Assembly (NCBI RefSeq): GCF_004362245.1
Contig: NZ_SNWM01000006.1
Location: forward strand, 1-64,000
Origin: Pedobacter duraquae
GTDB lineage: Bacteria > Bacteroidota > Bacteroidia > Sphingobacteriales > Sphingobacteriaceae
Direction of reading: 5' to 3'
DNA length: 64,000 nt
This document shows, piece by piece, positions 60,837 to 64,000 of the stretch. How positions within the stretch are numbered: the stretch's first letter is position 1; each line of letters starts with the position of its first letter. Made by a program: the position numbers and the translations under genes. The notes under the pieces were generated by a model that ran no database searches, was not told the DNA's origin, and was given only the letters and a program-made list of their open reading frames with translations.

Positions 60837-62018
60837 ATGAAAAGATCCACTCAGAATATTTTACGGTCACATGATCTAGTAACAACTCAGGTTGAGCGGT
60901 CAATCTACGATAGACAAATGGATGTCGTAAGACATCTGACTTACGCGTTGAATGAATTATTTTGGAATGTCGGTACGCTAATTAGCGCAAATAAGCTTGA
61001 CGAAGATTCGAGTCCAGGGAATCAAAATAGCATTGACTATTTATCGAAAAAATTAGTTAATCAATGCGGGAAGTACTTCTCTGAAGAGAATCTAAGGTTA
61101 ATGCAGCTTTTTTCGTTAAGGAATTATGACCTTGTTCGCGATACATGGCTATATTTTAGTTGGAAGTACGTTCCTATTCTTCTCCAAACTGATAGTGATG
61201 ATGCCTGGCGATATTACGTTTTGAGAATACATGAGAAAAGCCTGAATCCGGAAGAACTGCAAACTGAAATAAAAAATACACAGTTTGAGAGGTCTGACGG
61301 CGATTATTTACACCCCAGAAATAGCTATGCAGAAAAAATGGTCTATAACTTAAAAAATAGTGATGTTTATAACGCTAAGGATTACTTTGATGGGGCTAAC
61401 GAAATCGCTTTAAAAGCACTCTTTTATTTTAAAGAAAACCAACCTGATAGCCAGTTCGAATCAGATTCCTCAATCAATTTATTGATTTCTGCTATTTATA
61501 AGGCAATCCAGAGGTTTCAAAACGACACAAATGATATATTCAACGTGAGGTTTAATTTTGCGGTTTGGCATATTGGGGACGGAATTAAAAAACTGAGCAT
61601 TTTTTTAGAAAAAAGCGAAAGTCAAATTATTCAAGATTTGAGTGTTGTACTGGTTAGAAAATATGGCCATTTTTTCAGTCAGGAACATCTTACGGTCTTT
61701 GCTAAATTTGGTCGGGCATTCACATTCGACGATGATTTAGCAGAATTTACCAGAGCCATTACCTGGGCTCATATCAAGGAACTGCTTACTGTAGAAAATT
61801 ACGAACTGCGGATGAATTATATGCGGATTATTTACAAAGACAAGTTGAGTGTCCTTCAACTTTTGGGATTGATTGAGCAGCACGATCAAAGCAGATTCGC
61901 ATTAAAAGTTGAGGATATTTATAGCCATGGTGATTCCGAACCAACCTTCAATGAAAATATTTTTGAAAACCAGTCATTTTTAGGTTTTATCAGCTCTTTG
62001 CGTAGTAACACACAATAG
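60837..62018 (+). CDS. Protein with two tandem DUF1016_N-like domains, no nuclease domain
   Basis: A 393-residue cytoplasmic protein. Residues about 18-152 match the DUF1016 N-terminal (YhcG-like) pattern: LFWNVGTLIS, YLSKKL, GKYFSEENLRLMQLFSL, FSWKYVPILLQTDSDDAWRYY, ending ELQTEIKNTQFER. Residues about 215-345 repeat it: FAVWHIGDGI, DLSVVLVRKYGHFFSQEHL, ITWAHIKELLTVENYELRMNY. The matching Trp residues are 201 apart (43/244 and 109/310). The C-terminal PDDEXK nuclease that normally follows is missing. The function of DUF1016_N is not established; it may bind a partner or nucleic acid. The ATG lies in an AT-rich stretch; no operon partner is adjacent. Confidence 0.75.
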   Translation: MKRSTQNILRSHDLVTTQVERSIYDRQMDVVRHLTYALNELFWNVGTLISANKLDEDSSPGNQNSIDYLSKKLVNQCGKYFSEENLRLMQLFSLRNYDLVRDTWLYFSWKYVPILLQTDSDDAWRYYVLRIHEKSLNPEELQTEIKNTQFERSDGDYLHPRNSYAEKMVYNLKNSDVYNAKDYFDGANEIALKALFYFKENQPDSQFESDSSINLLISAIYKAIQRFQNDTNDIFNVRFNFAVWHIGDGIKKLSIFLEKSESQIIQDLSVVLVRKYGHFFSQEHLTVFAKFGRAFTFDDDLAEFTRAITWAHIKELLTVENYELRMNYMRIIYKDKLSVLQLLGLIEQHDQSRFALKVEDIYSHGDSEPTFNENIFENQSFLGFISSLRSNTQ

Positions 62019-62101
62019 GGACATCTTCATAATATTTCACACCACCCTGACCAATATTTAAAAATTCCTTTTGTAAGTCATTTTAAAACATATAACCCTC
62101 C

Positions 62102-62161
62102 GTATCATTTTTGATTTATACAAACTAAGTATTTCTGACATTGTTAGTAATCCTTGAAAGG
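62102..62161 (+). repeat. Duplicated 5' region, copy A
   Basis: A 60-bp segment (starting GTATCATTTTTGATTTA) that recurs at 63232-63291 with 52 of 60 identities. In both places the ATG of the next gene is exactly 39 nt after the repeat. Conserved ACTAA (62124-62128) and TTAGT (62144-62148) form a small dyad. It probably contains a promoter and operator. Confidence 0.75.
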
Positions 62162-62200
62162 TAAACCCAAGGCTGTGTTTTCTTATTTCCATTCAAGAGT

Positions 62201-63142
62201 ATGAAAGAGAATCCAATTAACGTCAGTATAAAAGGTTTCGCCATTTCCGATATTTCCAATTTTCGATATGGTCAACAACTTCATGACCAGCGTTTTTTTG
62301 AATTGAAATTCAGGCGACCGCTGATCGGCGATCCATTTTCTTTGGGCACGGGTGATCCAGAAAGCTATGCGCATCAACCTGTAACATTGCAATTCCCAGG
62401 TGCTTTTGGCAAAATGAGATCTGTAAGTGGTACCATCCTGAAACTAGAATTTATTAGCACTGCCGCACAAGCTGCCGAAGTTGTAGTAAGTGGCACTATG
62501 TATCAGCCGGGAGGTTATATTTCTAAGTTTAGCTTGGCCCTCATGGCGCTATTAATCTGCCCGATTATTTTTGCAGGATTTCTTTTTTTTTATGTTTCCC
62601 ACTTCAACCACTCGCTCTCTAAAACAGAGGGTACCGTTAGCTACTTTAATGAAAGTGGCACCAAAGGAACACATAACTATACGTTTAAAATCTCGCCCTA
62701 TCAGACCTTCTTTAACAGATCATACCACACGCCAGTATTTAGCACCGCCAGGCAAAATATCGATGCCTTATTTAATGCCGCCGACGGAACATTTGATGAA
62801 AACCTTACCGGCCAGAAAGTGACATTCTATATCGTTAATACAGATCAAAACAGGTTAAATAATCGGGATGGAAAAATTGATTTCCTATACATGAAATCAG
62901 CAGTAACGCCGCATGTCAAGTTTGATTATTACTATGATCTGTTAATCTATATAACTGATAAAACTTGGTTTTACTTTGTATGGATTACTGAACTCATCAT
63001 GGAAATATTTTTCTTTTCTTGTGCGCTCTACTGCTACAAAATGTACGCACTAGACCAGCAACAGAAGAATAGAATTTTATGGTTTACCTCCCTGTTTATT
63101 GCGGCCTTGCTAAATATTGGCGTGCTGGCAATGATGTTATAA
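62201..63142 (+). CDS. Membrane protein of unknown function (313 aa)
   Basis: An N-terminal soluble part (about 1-105; RFFELKFRRPLIG, GDPESYAHQPVTLQFPG) precedes a membrane helix (FSLALMALLICPIIFAGFLF, about 109-128), then an extracytoplasmic beta-rich region (about 135-250) containing a segment rich in Asn/Tyr, and two more membrane helices at the C-terminus (about 255-280 and 290-312). No signal peptide, no enzymatic motif and no family recognised. Its ATG is 39 nt past repeat copy A, and the next gene shares that arrangement, so the two are probably co-regulated. Confidence 0.65.
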   Translation: MKENPINVSIKGFAISDISNFRYGQQLHDQRFFELKFRRPLIGDPFSLGTGDPESYAHQPVTLQFPGAFGKMRSVSGTILKLEFISTAAQAAEVVVSGTMYQPGGYISKFSLALMALLICPIIFAGFLFFYVSHFNHSLSKTEGTVSYFNESGTKGTHNYTFKISPYQTFFNRSYHTPVFSTARQNIDALFNAADGTFDENLTGQKVTFYIVNTDQNRLNNRDGKIDFLYMKSAVTPHVKFDYYYDLLIYITDKTWFYFVWITELIMEIFFFSCALYCYKMYALDQQQKNRILWFTSLFIAALLNIGVLAMML

Positions 63143-63231
63143 TACCAGTTAGCTCCATAAATACATATTGTTGATTAACCCGCTCGCTTATTTGCATAGA
63201 TTGCAGCGTTATCCCACTGAAAACTATTTTA

Positions 63232-63291
63232 GTATCATTTTTGATTTACTCAAACTAAGTGTTTTTCACATTGTTAGTGATTATTGAAAGG
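63232..63291 (+). repeat. Duplicated 5' region, copy B
   Basis: Second copy of the 62102-62161 segment (52 of 60 identities), again 39 nt before an ATG (63331). The ACTAA/TTAGT dyad is conserved at 63254-63258 and 63274-63278. Confidence 0.75.
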
Positions 63292-63330
63292 CAACCCACA
63301 ATCGCCTTTTTCTCATTTCAACTCATTAAC

Positions 63331-64000
63331 ATGAAACAAAAGAGAACAGCACTCAGCCCGGAAGAACAAAAGCTTTTTGGTGATTTAATGCCTGAAGAAC
63401 TGGAAGAAGTACTGGATTCAGGACTCCACAGACGCCACTTCCTAAAATTGATGAGTCTGGCTACCGCCGGACTGCTGGCCAGTCACCTCATTGGTGCAGA
63501 ACAGCTCTTTGCCCGTGCGGCGGATATCGATGATATCCAGGATCTAATTCCCGGAGCCATAGAAAACGGGGTTAACCTGAGCTTTAACGTGAACTCAAAA
63601 GCTACCAAAGTGCTGGTTGATTCTAGAATGACTTTGCTGGATACACTGCGGGAACGCATCGGCCTTACTGGTTCTAAAAAGGGCTGTGATCATGGACAAT
63701 GTGGTGCTTGTACAGTAATTGTTGACGGCAATAGGGTGCTTTCCTGCTTAACGCTTGCTGCAACTTGTGAGGGCAAATCGGTTATTACTATTGAAGGGCT
63801 GGCTAAAGGGAATGAACTTAACCCCATGCAGGCAGCATTCTTGAAGCACGATGGTTTCCAGTGCGGGTACTGCACCCCCGGACAAATCTGTTCTGCAGTG
63901 GCATTGATGAAAGAAGCCAAGGAAGGGCAGGCAAGTTTTGTAACGAAAGACATTCGCGCACAGCAGCAAGGAATCTTGTTGACTGATGAGGAGATTTCTG
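63331..64000 (+). CDS. Tat-exported molybdenum hydroxylase iron-sulfur subunit (partial, runs off the window)
   Basis: The first 223 residues of a (2Fe-2S) subunit of the xanthine dehydrogenase/aldehyde oxidoreductase family (PaoA/YagT-like). Residues 33-60 hold a Tat signal (HRRHFLK, then a hydrophobic core ATAGLLASHLIG). The plant-type ferredoxin cluster uses Cys 119, 124, 127 (GCDHGQCGAC) and 139; a second cluster motif begins FQCGYCTPGQ with Cys 178 and 181. The FAD and molybdopterin subunits should follow beyond 64000. It is preceded by repeat copy B, matching the upstream gene. Confidence 0.9.
   Translation, partial: MKQKRTALSPEEQKLFGDLMPEELEEVLDSGLHRRHFLKLMSLATAGLLASHLIGAEQLFARAADIDDIQDLIPGAIENGVNLSFNVNSKATKVLVDSRMTLLDTLRERIGLTGSKKGCDHGQCGACTVIVDGNRVLSCLTLAATCEGKSVITIEGLAKGNELNPMQAAFLKHDGFQCGYCTPGQICSAVALMKEAKEGQASFVTKDIRAQQQGILLTDEEIS

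Noticed and set aside
62183..62392. 69-codon frame on the - strand
   Set aside because: Shadow of the membrane protein gene at 62201.

Overview
The window looks like a chromosomal segment of a Bacteroidota bacterium, most likely Sphingobacteriaceae (Pedobacter-like). The evidence is direct gene content (SprA of gliding/type IX secretion, a large CarboxypepD-plug-barrel outer-membrane protein, a fused E1 alpha/beta dehydrogenase) and many promoters of the Bacteroidota type (TTTG or TTG, 19-21 nt, TAnnTTTG) with few Shine-Dalgarno sequences. The genus is inference; no database was searched.

Layout. 1-115: 3' end of a 5S rRNA and its terminator. 0.3-16.8 kb, mostly + strand: malic enzyme-PTA fusion, ruvA, the giant sprA, gcvH, a VanZ protein, a tiny lipoprotein, an outer-membrane beta-barrel protein, feoAB and an SprT-like protein. 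17.4-30.4 kb, mostly - strand: a lipoprotein, the fused branched-chain E1, a LutB-type Fe-S protein, an M28 peptidase, tatC, and a lipid-precursor operon (DUF177-rpmF-plsX-fabH-accB-accC) followed by pdxA. 30.5-36.9 kb: ksgA, a D-2-hydroxyacid dehydrogenase, an M1 peptidase, greA, a HIT protein, a MazG-like protein, dtd and rsgA. 37-47.9 kb is amino-acid metabolism: thrABC behind a classical Thr/Ile leader-peptide attenuator, and metH-metF-dinB behind a SAM-I riboswitch. 48-56.6 kb: a small helical protein, a membrane-anchored MutS-like ATPase, a BI-1 protein, murQ with an unknown partner, an S41 protease, der and era.

56.6-64 kb is the accessory part. A duplicated tRNA-fMet/tRNA-Glu array is followed by a roughly 1.5-kb segment (2H phosphoesterase and an RHH-PIN toxin-antitoxin pair) bounded by two 52-nt near-identical repeats of the tRNA-Glu end plus terminator. 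Next come a gene-poor stretch, a DJ-1/PfpI gene and a small monooxygenase behind two CRP/FNR-type dyads, a protein with two tandem DUF1016_N-like domains and no nuclease domain, an unknown membrane protein, and the start of a Tat-exported molybdenum hydroxylase Fe-S subunit. The last two genes share a duplicated 5' region at the same distance from the start codon.

The best regulatory discoveries are the thr attenuator, the SAM-I riboswitch, a hairpin plus U-tract in the greA leader, and the duplicated promoter near the right end. The most promising unexplained biology is the tandem DUF1016_N protein and the co-regulated membrane protein/molybdenum-hydroxylase pair. No CRISPR array, intact transposase or integrase was seen.
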